64,000 nt of DNA from Gammaproteobacteria bacterium (GTDB taxonomy: Bacteria > Pseudomonadota > Gammaproteobacteria > HTCC5015). Numbering within the stretch: the stretch's first letter is position 1; every line of letters begins with the position of its first letter. Made by a program: the position numbers and the translations under genes. Shown piece by piece: positions 24,891 through 33,791 of this stretch. The notes beneath the pieces are model-generated. The model was not told where the DNA came from, made no database searches, and saw only the letters and a program-made list of their open reading frames with translations. The DNA lies in the NCBI GenBank assembly GCA_028284675.1, contig JANQRI010000032.1, positions 81,818 through 145,817 on the forward strand, written 5' to 3'.

Positions 24891-26330
24891 TTAATCTGTT
24901 TGGGGTGAGTCGAGAATAGCTGAATACAGCTTTGCATACTCGGCAGCGCTTTTTTTCCAGGAAAAATCCTGGCGCATGCAATTCAACTGTATGGTTTTCC
25001 ATGTCTGCCTGTCTGCATACAGAGTCAATGCTTTGCGAATGGTATTCAGCAGCTCATCAGCGGTGTTTTCATGGATGATCAGCCCAGTGCCTTCTGTCTC
25101 TTCTATATTGGTCACCGTATCTGCCAGGCCGCCTACGTTTCGCACAATCGGAATAGTGCCGTAGCGCATGCTATACATTTGTGTGAGCCCGCAAGGCTCA
25201 AAACGTGAGGGCATAAGAAATGCGTCGCCTCCGGCGATCAGTAAATGAGCCCAGGATTCGTTATAGGCTATTTTTACACTCAATTTATCCGGTCTGTTGC
25301 CGGCGATTTCCAGCAGCTGTGCCTCGATATCGCGGTCTCCGGTTCCTAGCAAGGCGATCTGCAACGGCATTTCCAGCAGGTGTGGTAAGGCTTTAACAAT
25401 TAAGTCTACGCCTTTTTGCCCGGTCAGGCGGCTTACCATGACCAGAAAAAATACGTCTTCCCGTTGGGGGAGGCCAAAAAGTTTTTGTAAAGCCAGTTTA
25501 TTTGGCAGCTTTTTGCTCAAAGACTGCTTGTTAAATTTGCTTTCCAGGTTGGTGTCTTGCCCAGGGTTCCATTCTTTGTCGTCTATACCGTTTAATATTC
25601 CACTGAGCACGCCGCTTCTGTGACGTAACAGACTGTCCAGTCCACAGCCAAATTCCGGGGTTTTTATCTCCTCGGCATATTGGGGGCTGACTGTATTGAT
25701 CCGGTCAGCAAAAGTCAGGCCTGCCTTCATAAACGAAAGCTGGTTGTAGTATTCCAGTGCATCATATCGCCATAAATCCCCAGGTAGTCCCAGTGCCAAA
25801 AAGGTTTCATACGAAAATAAGCCCTGATAGGCCAGGTTGTGTACTGTGAATAAGGAACGGGGCGCTTTGGGAGTCAATTTGAGTAATACCGGGAGCAGCC
25901 CGGTTTGCCAGTCGTTACAGTGCACAATATCCACTGGCCAGGAAATTTCGGTTTGTCCGCAGGCGATAGCCGTCAGTGCTTTATTAAAAATGCCGAATCG
26001 CTCAGCATTGTCATGCCAATCCTGGCCGTGTTCATTTTGATAAGGGCCGCCGGGACGATCAAATAGTACCGGGATATCGATAAGCCACAGTTTCACACGT
26101 GTGCCCGGGAGAAAAGCTTCAAGAACGTTGATTGCTTTACCGTCTATGTTGAGCTGGGCAATCGTTTTGGCCGACGAGAGTTTGGAGTGCAGGCCCCGGT
26201 AAGCAGGAATAGCAACCCGGATAGAAACTTCATTGGAGAGCAATGCGCGTGGCAAATGCCCGGAGACATCTGCGAGCCCACCGGTTTTGATTAAAGGGTG
26301 TGCTTCACTTGTTGCAAATAAAATATTCAT
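24891..26330 (-). CDS. glgA: Glycogen synthase (ADP-glucose), GlgA
   Basis: Transfers glucose from ADP-glucose to the non-reducing end of alpha-1,4-glucan; a cytoplasmic GT5 enzyme. The 479 residues are the usual length. The N-terminal ADP-glucose motif is KTGGLADVSGHLPRAL (about 15-30), the GT-B fold follows with HCNDWQTGLLPVLL and VHNLAYQG, and the C-terminal half has SRLTGQKGVDLI and the active-site loop SRFEPCGLTQMYSMRYGTIPI with its conserved Glu. It is divergent from glgC, which makes its substrate; the 343-bp region between them must hold both promoters. Confidence 0.96.
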   Translation of the reverse strand: MNILFATSEAHPLIKTGGLADVSGHLPRALLSNEVSIRVAIPAYRGLHSKLSSAKTIAQLNIDGKAINVLEAFLPGTRVKLWLIDIPVLFDRPGGPYQNEHGQDWHDNAERFGIFNKALTAIACGQTEISWPVDIVHCNDWQTGLLPVLLKLTPKAPRSLFTVHNLAYQGLFSYETFLALGLPGDLWRYDALEYYNQLSFMKAGLTFADRINTVSPQYAEEIKTPEFGCGLDSLLRHRSGVLSGILNGIDDKEWNPGQDTNLESKFNKQSLSKKLPNKLALQKLFGLPQREDVFFLVMVSRLTGQKGVDLIVKALPHLLEMPLQIALLGTGDRDIEAQLLEIAGNRPDKLSVKIAYNESWAHLLIAGGDAFLMPSRFEPCGLTQMYSMRYGTIPIVRNVGGLADTVTNIEETEGTGLIIHENTADELLNTIRKALTLYADRQTWKTIQLNCMRQDFSWKKSAAEYAKLYSAILDSPQTD

Positions 26331-26489
26331 CTTGGCAAAATAACAGAAGTGAAGTTGGGTCCCGGAATTTTATTGGTTGCTATTATTAATGATTAAACAG
26401 GGCTCTGTATAGCCTATCCTGGCAACATTTACTGGTCAAATTGTTACAATTGACGGATAATCCTTTCATACAGGTTGGCGAAAGTGATA

Positions 26490-26509
26490 TTTGACGACAT
26501 ACCGTCAAA
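26490..26509. promoter_or_regulatory. Inverted repeat in the glgA-glgC divergent promoter region
   Basis: TTTGACG-ACATAC-CGTCAAA is a perfect inverted repeat with 7-bp arms, placed 160 bp from the glgA start and 165 bp from the glgC start. This suits an operator for a regulator of both genes. The rest of 26331-26673 is AT-rich with no other recognised element. The binding protein is unknown. Confidence 0.35.
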
Positions 26510-26673
26510 AACTTTTCAAACAGAGGCCGCCGGGCTTGAGGTTTATCATATTGCGTAGTCGAATTTGCCTCTATCAGCTATCATTTTTTGAATGTATGTT
26601 TCCAATTTGTTACCTATTAATTGATACCAGGGTTAAATATCTTAATAAAGCAGCTTCAAAGGACTTTCTAGCT

Positions 26674-27948
26674 ATGACAACTGCCAATGACAAAGACGTT
26701 CGTTTTGTCAGCCGTCTGACCCGCAAGGCTCTGGCCATTGTACTGGCCGGTGGGCGAGGTTCCCGTTTAAAACATTTGACCACCTGGCGGGCAAAGCCGG
26801 CTGTGCCGTTTGGGGGCAAGTTCAGAATTATTGACTTTACGCTGTCGAACTGCATTAACTCAGGTGTACGCCAGGTTGCTGTCTTAACCCAATATAAAGC
26901 ACATTCGCTGCTCAGGCATATCCAAAATGGCTGGGGTTTTTTACGCGGGCAGTTCGGGGAATTTATCGAATTACTACCGGCGCAGCAGAGAATCGAAAGC
27001 TCCTGGTATCTTGGTACCGCGGACGCGGTTTACCAGAATCTGGATATCATCCGCAGCCATAATCCTGAATATGTGCTGATCTTGGCCGGTGATCATGTCT
27101 ATAAAATGGATTATGGTGAGATGCTTGCTTACCATACTGAAAATAATGCGGATATTACTGTCGGCTGTATTGAAGTGCCGCTTGAAGATGCATCTGCATT
27201 CGGTGTTATGGGAGTGGATGAAAACAATCGCATTATCGGTTTTACTGAAAAACCAGAGCAGCCCAAGCCTATTCCGGGGCAATCTAAGATGGCGCTGGCC
27301 TCAATGGGCATATATGTATTCAATACTGAGCTGCTGATTGAGAAATTGATCCAGGATGCAGACGATGAAAATTCTGATCATGATTTTGGAAAAAACCTGA
27401 TACCGCATCTTATTGAAAATTATAAAGGCATGGCATATTTTTTCCGTGATAAACAGGGCGATAGTAAGTCTTACTGGCGTGATGTCGGTACAGTGGATGG
27501 CTACTGGAAAGCAAATCTGGAGCTGGTTGATGTCGACCCTGAGCTGAATTTGTATGACAAAGAGTGGCCGATTTGGACTTATCAGGAGCAGGTGCCACCG
27601 GCGAAGTTTGTATTTAATGAAGGAGAGCGACGGGGTATTGCGTTGGATTCTATGGTGGCCGGTGGCTGTATCATATCCGGAGCGAGAATCAATCGCTCGT
27701 TGTTGTTTACCAATGTACGTGTTGAGCAGCAGTCTGTGATTGAAAATTCCGTTATTATGCCGGAAGCACATATCGGTCAAAACTGTGTTATTAAAAACAC
27801 TATTATTGATAAACGTTGTGTAGTGCCCAATGGCACCCAGATAGGCGTGAATATCGCTGAGGACTCAGAGCGTTTTTATGTGAGCCCCGGAGGCGTCGTG
27901 ATGGTTGTACCCGATATGCTGGGCCAATCAGTGCATCATGCAAGGTAG
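26674..27948 (+). CDS. glgC: Glucose-1-phosphate adenylyltransferase, GlgC
   Basis: Makes ADP-glucose from ATP and glucose-1-phosphate, the committed step of bacterial glycogen synthesis. The 424 residues carry the nucleotide-binding motif AIVLAGGRGSRLKHLT, the KPAVPFGGKFRIIDF segment, the catalytic region LILAGDHVYKMDYGEML, the glucose-1-phosphate site VGCIEVP...GFTEKP, and a C-terminal left-handed beta-helix (MVAGGCIISGARINRSLLF). The ATG at 26674 has AAAGGA upstream; the open frame extends to 26491, but that part includes the intergenic palindrome and matches nothing. The C-terminus is convergent with glgP, with only 20 bp between the stops. Confidence 0.96.
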   Translation: MTTANDKDVRFVSRLTRKALAIVLAGGRGSRLKHLTTWRAKPAVPFGGKFRIIDFTLSNCINSGVRQVAVLTQYKAHSLLRHIQNGWGFLRGQFGEFIELLPAQQRIESSWYLGTADAVYQNLDIIRSHNPEYVLILAGDHVYKMDYGEMLAYHTENNADITVGCIEVPLEDASAFGVMGVDENNRIIGFTEKPEQPKPIPGQSKMALASMGIYVFNTELLIEKLIQDADDENSDHDFGKNLIPHLIENYKGMAYFFRDKQGDSKSYWRDVGTVDGYWKANLELVDVDPELNLYDKEWPIWTYQEQVPPAKFVFNEGERRGIALDSMVAGGCIISGARINRSLLFTNVRVEQQSVIENSVIMPEAHIGQNCVIKNTIIDKRCVVPNGTQIGVNIAEDSERFYVSPGGVVMVVPDMLGQSVHHAR

Positions 27949-27968
27949 CTTGTAAAGGTATTTTTGCG

Positions 27969-30527
27969 TTAAAGCCACAGCATATGGCCCATTTCGAGCG
28001 GGTGAGCCAGCAGTTTGTGAAAAGGATAAATGCGGATTTTAAAATGCTGCAACCCGCAGTCTTTTAAGGTGGTGCATAACTTGAATTGTATTTCTCCGGC
28101 AGCGTTTGGGCTTGCAGGTTCGAATATGTGAGCCTGTTTGGCCATGAACTCATCATGAATTCGGTGTTTTTCACCTATTAACAGTTCCACCCGAACATCT
28201 TCTGCCTGCAACTCACCCAGGTTTGCGTTTATTGTCAGTGACAGGTTTTCTTTCTGCATTAAGGCTTCAGGAATATCCTGCGCGAGTTGTATCGAGATTT
28301 CCGGCCAGACACGTTGAATTTTTTGTTTCCAGTCGGCAAGCTCAGTGGCCGCCGCATGCTGATTTTGCATGAGCTGCTGATACTGCTGAATGGCCGGTGC
28401 ATAAAATTTATGCGAATATTCAGTTACCATGCGCTCTGAGTTAAAGCGTGGAATAATGGATTTCATCGACTCTTTACACATATCAGTCCATTTTTCCGAG
28501 TACCCTAAACTATCTCTGTCATAGTAGGTTGGGATTACCTGGTGTTCCAGAATATCAATCAGGTCACTGGCCTCATGGTAATCCCGGTAAGACGGGTCGT
28601 AATGTGGTCCATGAGGTATGACAGCCCAACCGTTTTTGCCATTGTATCCTTCACCCCACCAGCCGTCTAAAACACTGAGGTTAAGCACGCCATTCAATCC
28701 GGCTTTTTGACCGGATGTGCCGCAAGCTTCCATCGGGTACTCCGGCGTATTGATCCATACATCGACACCGGTAATTAATTTTCGTGCGAGTGATACATCA
28801 TAGTTTTCCAATAATATGATTTTGCCGATAAATTCAGGTTTTTGTGAAAAATCATGGATAACTTTTATAAGGTGTTGTCCAGGCTCGTCTTTAGGGTGTG
28901 CCTTGCCTGCAAATATCAATAAAACCGGGCGTTCCGGGTCATTAAGTAATTTTTTCAGGCGGTCTTCATGAGAAAACAGTAATGTAGCGCGTTTATAGGT
29001 CGCGAAACGCCGCGCAAAGCCAAGTACCAGTATATCTTGGTCCGGTTGAGCAAGGTATTGGGTGGTTTTTCGGATCAAAGTCTCGCTGCAACCGTTACGC
29101 TGATAGCGCCGAATAACACGTTTGCAAACATGCTTAAGCATTTTTGCACGTAACTTATGGTGGATGTTCCAGTAGCGATTATCCTTTATGTCATCCAGGC
29201 ATTTCCAAAAAGATACATTTGAAAGTTGCTGACGCCAATCGGGAAATCTTGAGTCGAAAAGTTCTGCCCATTCGGACGCAAGGAATGTTGATACGTGTAC
29301 GCCATTAGTCACAAAGGAAATCGGATTTTCTACGGGGTCAATATCAGGCCAGACATGTGATTGCATTTCTGAGGCGATGTCACCGTGAATTTTGCTAACG
29401 CCGTTATGAAACCGGGAGCCGCGCAAAGCCAGGTTGGTCATATTAAAACTGCCCAGGTCGGCACCTGAATTGCCGAAGGATAAAAATTCTTCAAAACTGA
29501 TGTTTAAAGTCTCAATGTAACTGCTCAGATAATGCCCGATTAAGTCGGGTTCAAAAATATCATGACCGGCAGGTACCGGTGTATGCGTAGTGAACACTGT
29601 GTCGGCGGCAACCAACTCACGTGCAGTATAATAATCAACACCTGCTTTTACATATTCGCACAGGCGTTCAATGACCTGAAAGGCCGAGTGACCTTCATTA
29701 ATGTGCCACACGCTGGGACTTAAGCCCAATGCTCTTAAGGTGCGTACCCCACCAATTCCAAGCACAATTTCCTGCTGAATCCGGGTGTTTTGATCGCCGC
29801 CGTACAGCCGGTAGGTTATGGAACGATCGTCTTTGCTGTTGGTCTCGATATCACTGTCCAGCAAAAACAAGTTGATATTGCCTGCTTTAGCTTTCCACAC
29901 CGATAAGTCAACTACGCGATCTGCTATTTCAACCTGTATGAGTAACGGTGTTCCATCTTTATTACTAACGAGTTTGATTGGCAGGTTATTGAAGTGGTGT
30001 GTGCGATAAACGGCTATCTGGTGACCATTAGCGTCAATGGTTTGGGTGAAGTAGCCCTGGTGATAGAGTAATCCTACCGCGACAAATGGTAATGCCAGAT
30101 CGCTGGCGGCTTTGCAATGGTCGCCGGCAAGGATACCAAGTCCGCCGGAATAGATAGGCAGGCTCTCGTGAAAGCCGAATTCAGCACTAAAGTATGCGAT
30201 CAGGTCTGTTGATGGGTCCAATACGTTGCTGACGATGGCTCTGGTTTCGCGCTGGCAATACTCATGATGCCAAGCCAGCGCATCCTGATAATCCTTCATA
30301 TAGTCATCATTCTGGATCGCCGCTTCCAAGTATTTCTGATCAACACGGCGCAGAAACACCTTCGGAATATGGCCACAATCGCTCCACAGCTGCCTGTCCA
30401 GACGGTGAAATAAGCTTCGAATTTTTCTATTCCAGCTGTAGGTGAGATCATTGGCCAGAATAGAGAGCCCGCTAAGCTCTTCTGGCACTTTACCCTGGAC
30501 TTCAATCAAAAACTCAGTGCCGCTCAT
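27969..30527 (-). CDS. glgP: Alpha-glucan (glycogen) phosphorylase, Thermotoga/archaeal type
   Basis: Releases glucose-1-phosphate from alpha-1,4-glucan using pyridoxal phosphate. The 852 residues match the branch with an N-terminal DUF3417-type segment (LSGLSILANDLTYSWNRKIR) rather than the E. coli GlgP/MalP type. AYFSAEFGFHESLPIYSGGLG, WHINEGHSAFQVIER and TTHTPVPAGHDIF are family landmarks. The cofactor lysine is in MEACGTSGQKAGLNGVLN, followed by VLDGWWGEGY. It is encoded opposite to glgC with almost touching stop codons and no terminator between, so transcription from the two sides may interfere. Confidence 0.95.
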   Translation of the reverse strand: MSGTEFLIEVQGKVPEELSGLSILANDLTYSWNRKIRSLFHRLDRQLWSDCGHIPKVFLRRVDQKYLEAAIQNDDYMKDYQDALAWHHEYCQRETRAIVSNVLDPSTDLIAYFSAEFGFHESLPIYSGGLGILAGDHCKAASDLALPFVAVGLLYHQGYFTQTIDANGHQIAVYRTHHFNNLPIKLVSNKDGTPLLIQVEIADRVVDLSVWKAKAGNINLFLLDSDIETNSKDDRSITYRLYGGDQNTRIQQEIVLGIGGVRTLRALGLSPSVWHINEGHSAFQVIERLCEYVKAGVDYYTARELVAADTVFTTHTPVPAGHDIFEPDLIGHYLSSYIETLNISFEEFLSFGNSGADLGSFNMTNLALRGSRFHNGVSKIHGDIASEMQSHVWPDIDPVENPISFVTNGVHVSTFLASEWAELFDSRFPDWRQQLSNVSFWKCLDDIKDNRYWNIHHKLRAKMLKHVCKRVIRRYQRNGCSETLIRKTTQYLAQPDQDILVLGFARRFATYKRATLLFSHEDRLKKLLNDPERPVLLIFAGKAHPKDEPGQHLIKVIHDFSQKPEFIGKIILLENYDVSLARKLITGVDVWINTPEYPMEACGTSGQKAGLNGVLNLSVLDGWWGEGYNGKNGWAVIPHGPHYDPSYRDYHEASDLIDILEHQVIPTYYDRDSLGYSEKWTDMCKESMKSIIPRFNSERMVTEYSHKFYAPAIQQYQQLMQNQHAAATELADWKQKIQRVWPEISIQLAQDIPEALMQKENLSLTINANLGELQAEDVRVELLIGEKHRIHDEFMAKQAHIFEPASPNAAGEIQFKLCTTLKDCGLQHFKIRIYPFHKLLAHPLEMGHMLWL

Positions 30528-30672
30528 TAATAATCCTTTTTTGTTTTGTGCCTTTATTAGATAACAATGGATCGTTAAAGTAAATTTAACAAGCCTTATT
30601 GATTATGTGGTTTGGCTCCTCGAATTTGTTTGTGCAAAGATCGAACCAAATTAGTGCGTTCACAGCATTATC

Positions 30673-30689
30673 TGCACGAAAAAAATGCA
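30673..30689. promoter_or_regulatory. Possible NtrC binding box upstream of nirB
   Basis: TGCACGA-AAA-AAATGCA has the 17-bp length and TGCA ends of the NtrC consensus (TGCACYA-N3-TRGTGCA), with a degenerate right half. It lies about 95 bp upstream of the start site predicted from the sigma-54 promoter, a usual distance for an NtrC enhancer. Confidence 0.4.
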
Positions 30690-30750
30690 ATTCCCGATCG
30701 TTTTTTTTATAAGTTATTGATTTAAATTAAAAAAATAATTGCTGTATGGC

Positions 30751-30766
30751 TGGCATATCAATTGCA
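30751..30766 (+). promoter_or_regulatory. Sigma-54 (-24/-12) promoter for the nitrate assimilation operon
   Basis: TGGCATATCAATTGCA has the invariant GG and GC dinucleotides exactly 10 bp apart and matches the consensus TGGCAY-N-TTGCW. The predicted start of transcription is near 30777, 28 bp before the nirB ATG. Sigma-54 control with NtrC is the standard arrangement for assimilatory nitrate/nitrite genes, which supports the call. The remaining intergenic DNA back to glgP is AT-rich and unassigned. Confidence 0.75.
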
Positions 30767-30804
30767 ATATAGAAAGTAATAAGGTACGGGAGTCAATTTG
30801 AAAT

Positions 30805-33363
30805 ATGAATGACAGTGGGGAAAAGCCAATAATTGCCGTTATCGGCAATGGTATGGTTGGCCATAAGTTTCTTGAATACCTGGTTGAAAATAACGCTGGG
30901 GATACATTTGAAATCGTATGTTTTTGCGAAGAATCGCGTGTTGCATATGACCGGGTACACTTGAGTGAATACTTTACCGGCAAGTCTGCTGAAGATTTAT
31001 CATTGGTCGTACCGAATTATTACGAAGAGCATGGTATTACGATTTTTATCGGTGACCCGGTAGAAAAGATTGACCGTGAAAATCAGCAGCTTATATCTGC
31101 TCAAGGGCGCAAATTTAATTATCACAAACTGGTATTTGCGACCGGTTCTTACCCTTTTGTTCCGCCCATACCCGGCAAAGACCGGGAACACTGCCATGTA
31201 TACCGAACCATCGAAGACCTCGAAGCGATGCAGGCTTCTGGGAAAACCTCCAAAGTCGGCGCTGTTGTCGGAGGAGGCTTGCTTGGGTTGGAGTGTGCCA
31301 ATGCACTAAAGAACATGGGGCTGAAAACACATGTGGTTGAATTTGCACCACGGCTGATGACCGTTCAGGTTGATGACGGCGGCGGTGCTATGTTACGCAG
31401 TAAAATTGAAAGCCTCGGTGTGGTTGTGCATACCTCCAAAAATACACAAAACATCACCGAAGGCGAACAGTGTCGTTACAAAATGGAGTTTGCCGACGGT
31501 GATGCACTGGAAACGGATATGATTGTATTCTCGGCAGGTATCAGGTCGCGGGATAGCCTGGCCGGAAGCTGTGGGCTGGAGCTGGGTGCACGAGGCGGTG
31601 TCGTTATAGACAACACCTGCCAGACTTCCGATAAAAATATTTATGCAATTGGCGAATGTGCGCTGTGGAATAATGCAATTTTTGGTTTGGTTGCGCCCGG
31701 TTATCAAATGGCGAAAGTCGCTGCTGAAAATATACTCGGTGATACTGAGGCCGCATTTACCGGCGCTGATATGAGTACCAAGCTTAAACTCATGGGTGTC
31801 GATGTTGCCAGTATTGGTGATGCACAATGCCGAAGCCAGGGAGCGAAGGCATATACTTATGTTGATGAACCGAATGAAGTTTATAAACGCATTATTGTAA
31901 GCGAAGACCGGAAGTATCTACTGGGTGCGGTTTTAGTCGGTGATGTCGATGATTACGGCACGTTGTTGCAAATGATGCTGAATGGCCTGCCATTACCGGA
32001 GTTTCCCGATTCAATGATCCTGCCGCGTCGTGAGGGTGATGCTGCACCTGCCGGTCTGGGAGTTGATGCATTACCGGATACCGCGCAGATTTGCTCTTGT
32101 CATGATGTGAGTAAAGCACAGCTTTGTGAAGCGATTACTGGAGGCAATACCACGGTTGCACAGTTAAAGTCCTGCAGTAAAGCGGGTACTGGGTGCGGTG
32201 GTTGTGTGCCATTGGTAACACAGTTGCTGAACAGTGAGTTGGTCAAGCAGGGCATCGAAGTCAATACCGATATTTGCGAACACTTCCCTTATACCCGTCA
32301 GGAGTTATATCACCTGGTGCGTGTAGGTAAGATCAAAACATTTGATGAGTTGTTGGACAAGCATGGCCGTGGTCATGGTTGCGATATCTGTAAACCGGCG
32401 GCGGCTTCCATTTTTGCGACCTGCTGGAATGATTATGTATTAAAAAATGAACATGCTGCTTTGCAGGATACCAATGATCATTTTCTTGCAAACATGCAGA
32501 AGAACGGCACTTACTCAATTGTGCCCAGAGTGGCCGGTGGTGAGATTACACCGGAGAAATTAATTGTATTGGGTGAAGTTGCAAAAAAATATAATTTATA
32601 CACAAAAATCACCGGTGGGCAGCGTATTGACCTGTTTGGTGCGCAGGTACATGAATTGCCGTTGATCTGGAAAACGTTGGTCGATGCCGGGTTCGAAACA
32701 GGGCATGCTTATGGTAAATCAGTGCGCACGGTAAAATCCTGTGTTGGCAGCACCTGGTGTCGCTATGGTGTATTGGACAGCGTGACCATGGCAATCGATA
32801 TTGAAAACCGATATAAAGGTTTGCGGGCTCCGCACAAGCTGAAATTCGCGGTATCCGGTTGTACCCGCGAGTGTGCTGAAGCACAAAGTAAAGACGTCGG
32901 TGTAATAGCGACCGAACATGGCTGGAATCTTTATGTGTGCGGTAATGGGGGGATGAAACCCCGTCATGCAGATTTGTTTGCAACCGGTTTGGATGATGCA
33001 ACACTGATAAAATATATCGACCGGTTTTTAATGTTTTATATTCGTACAGCTGATCGTCTGCAACGTACATCGGTGTGGATGGAAAATCTCGAAGGCGGCC
33101 TGGATTATTTGCGCGAAGTTATCGTCGATGACAAGCTTGAAATTTGTGATGAGCTTGAAAAAGAAATGCAACATGTTGTTGCGACTTATGAATGTGAGTG
33201 GAAAGCGACGGTTGAGGACCCTGAGAAAATAAAACGTTTCAGAACATTCATTAACAGTGATAAAAAAGATGATACTGTTGTGTTTGTCGAAGAGCGGAAG
33301 CAGATTCGCCCGGCAACCAAAGAAGAAAAAATACATTTTAAACAATTGGCTGAAACAGCCTGA
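30805..33363 (+). CDS. nirB: Nitrite reductase [NAD(P)H] large subunit, NirB
   Basis: Cytoplasmic siroheme enzyme that reduces nitrite to ammonium by six electrons from NAD(P)H. The 852 residues show all domains in order: an FAD/NAD(P)-binding oxidoreductase (about 1-400; VIGNGMVGHKFLEYL at the N-terminus and VVGGGLLGLECANAL for the second nucleotide), a BFD-like [2Fe-2S] domain (ICSCHDVSKAQL ... CSKAGTGCGGC), a second CxxC region (GHGCDICKPA), and the siroheme/[4Fe-4S] domain with SCVGSTWCRYG and SGCTRECAEAQSKDVGV. First gene of the operon behind the sigma-54 promoter; nirD follows after 12 bp. Confidence 0.97.
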   Translation: MNDSGEKPIIAVIGNGMVGHKFLEYLVENNAGDTFEIVCFCEESRVAYDRVHLSEYFTGKSAEDLSLVVPNYYEEHGITIFIGDPVEKIDRENQQLISAQGRKFNYHKLVFATGSYPFVPPIPGKDREHCHVYRTIEDLEAMQASGKTSKVGAVVGGGLLGLECANALKNMGLKTHVVEFAPRLMTVQVDDGGGAMLRSKIESLGVVVHTSKNTQNITEGEQCRYKMEFADGDALETDMIVFSAGIRSRDSLAGSCGLELGARGGVVIDNTCQTSDKNIYAIGECALWNNAIFGLVAPGYQMAKVAAENILGDTEAAFTGADMSTKLKLMGVDVASIGDAQCRSQGAKAYTYVDEPNEVYKRIIVSEDRKYLLGAVLVGDVDDYGTLLQMMLNGLPLPEFPDSMILPRREGDAAPAGLGVDALPDTAQICSCHDVSKAQLCEAITGGNTTVAQLKSCSKAGTGCGGCVPLVTQLLNSELVKQGIEVNTDICEHFPYTRQELYHLVRVGKIKTFDELLDKHGRGHGCDICKPAAASIFATCWNDYVLKNEHAALQDTNDHFLANMQKNGTYSIVPRVAGGEITPEKLIVLGEVAKKYNLYTKITGGQRIDLFGAQVHELPLIWKTLVDAGFETGHAYGKSVRTVKSCVGSTWCRYGVLDSVTMAIDIENRYKGLRAPHKLKFAVSGCTRECAEAQSKDVGVIATEHGWNLYVCGNGGMKPRHADLFATGLDDATLIKYIDRFLMFYIRTADRLQRTSVWMENLEGGLDYLREVIVDDKLEICDELEKEMQHVVATYECEWKATVEDPEKIKRFRTFINSDKKDDTVVFVEERKQIRPATKEEKIHFKQLAETA

Positions 33364-33375
33364 ATAATCTAAAAA

Positions 33376-33750
33376 ATGAACGCCGTGCTGACAGAGTCTG
33401 AAAATAATGGAAGCGTTTCGCTGGTGTGGGAAACGATATGTAATATTGATGAGCTTGTTCCTAATATTGGTGCCAGAGCGTTATTGGGTGATACCCAGAT
33501 CGCACTGTTCAAAGTGGATGACAACGTTTATGCAATTGATGCTTATGACCCTTTCAGTGAAGCAGCCGTGCTTTCCCGTGGAATAGTGGGTGATCTGAAG
33601 TCCGAAATTGTCGTTGCATCCCCTATCTATAAACAGCACTTTAGTCTGAAAACAGGTATTTGTATTGAGGACCCGTCAGTCAACGTAAAAGCGTATGCAG
33701 TGAGGGTTGTAGATAATATGGTGCAGCTTGGTTATGAGCCTAAAGATTAA
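33376..33750 (+). CDS. nirD: Nitrite reductase small subunit, NirD
   Basis: A protein of 124 residues with the Rieske-type fold of NirD (VDDNVYAIDAYDPFSEAAVLSRGIVGDLK, split over 93-180 bp of the gene start, then ASPIYKQHFSLKTGICIEDPS). As in other NirD proteins the Cys/His ligands of a true Rieske cluster are missing, so it is a structural subunit and not an electron carrier. It lies 12 bp after nirB and 41 bp before nasA. The ATG is kept although its ribosome-binding site is weak (CCTGAATAATCTAAAAA). Confidence 0.93.
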   Translation: MNAVLTESENNGSVSLVWETICNIDELVPNIGARALLGDTQIALFKVDDNVYAIDAYDPFSEAAVLSRGIVGDLKSEIVVASPIYKQHFSLKTGICIEDPSVNVKAYAVRVVDNMVQLGYEPKD

Positions 33751-33791
33751 TGGCTGCGTTTGTTTATTATTATTTCGGTTTATAAATCATT

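Noticed and set aside
26491..26673. 61-residue N-terminal extension of GlgC
   Set aside because: Matches no GlgC, overlaps the inverted repeat and lacks a site; the ATG at 26674 fits the family.
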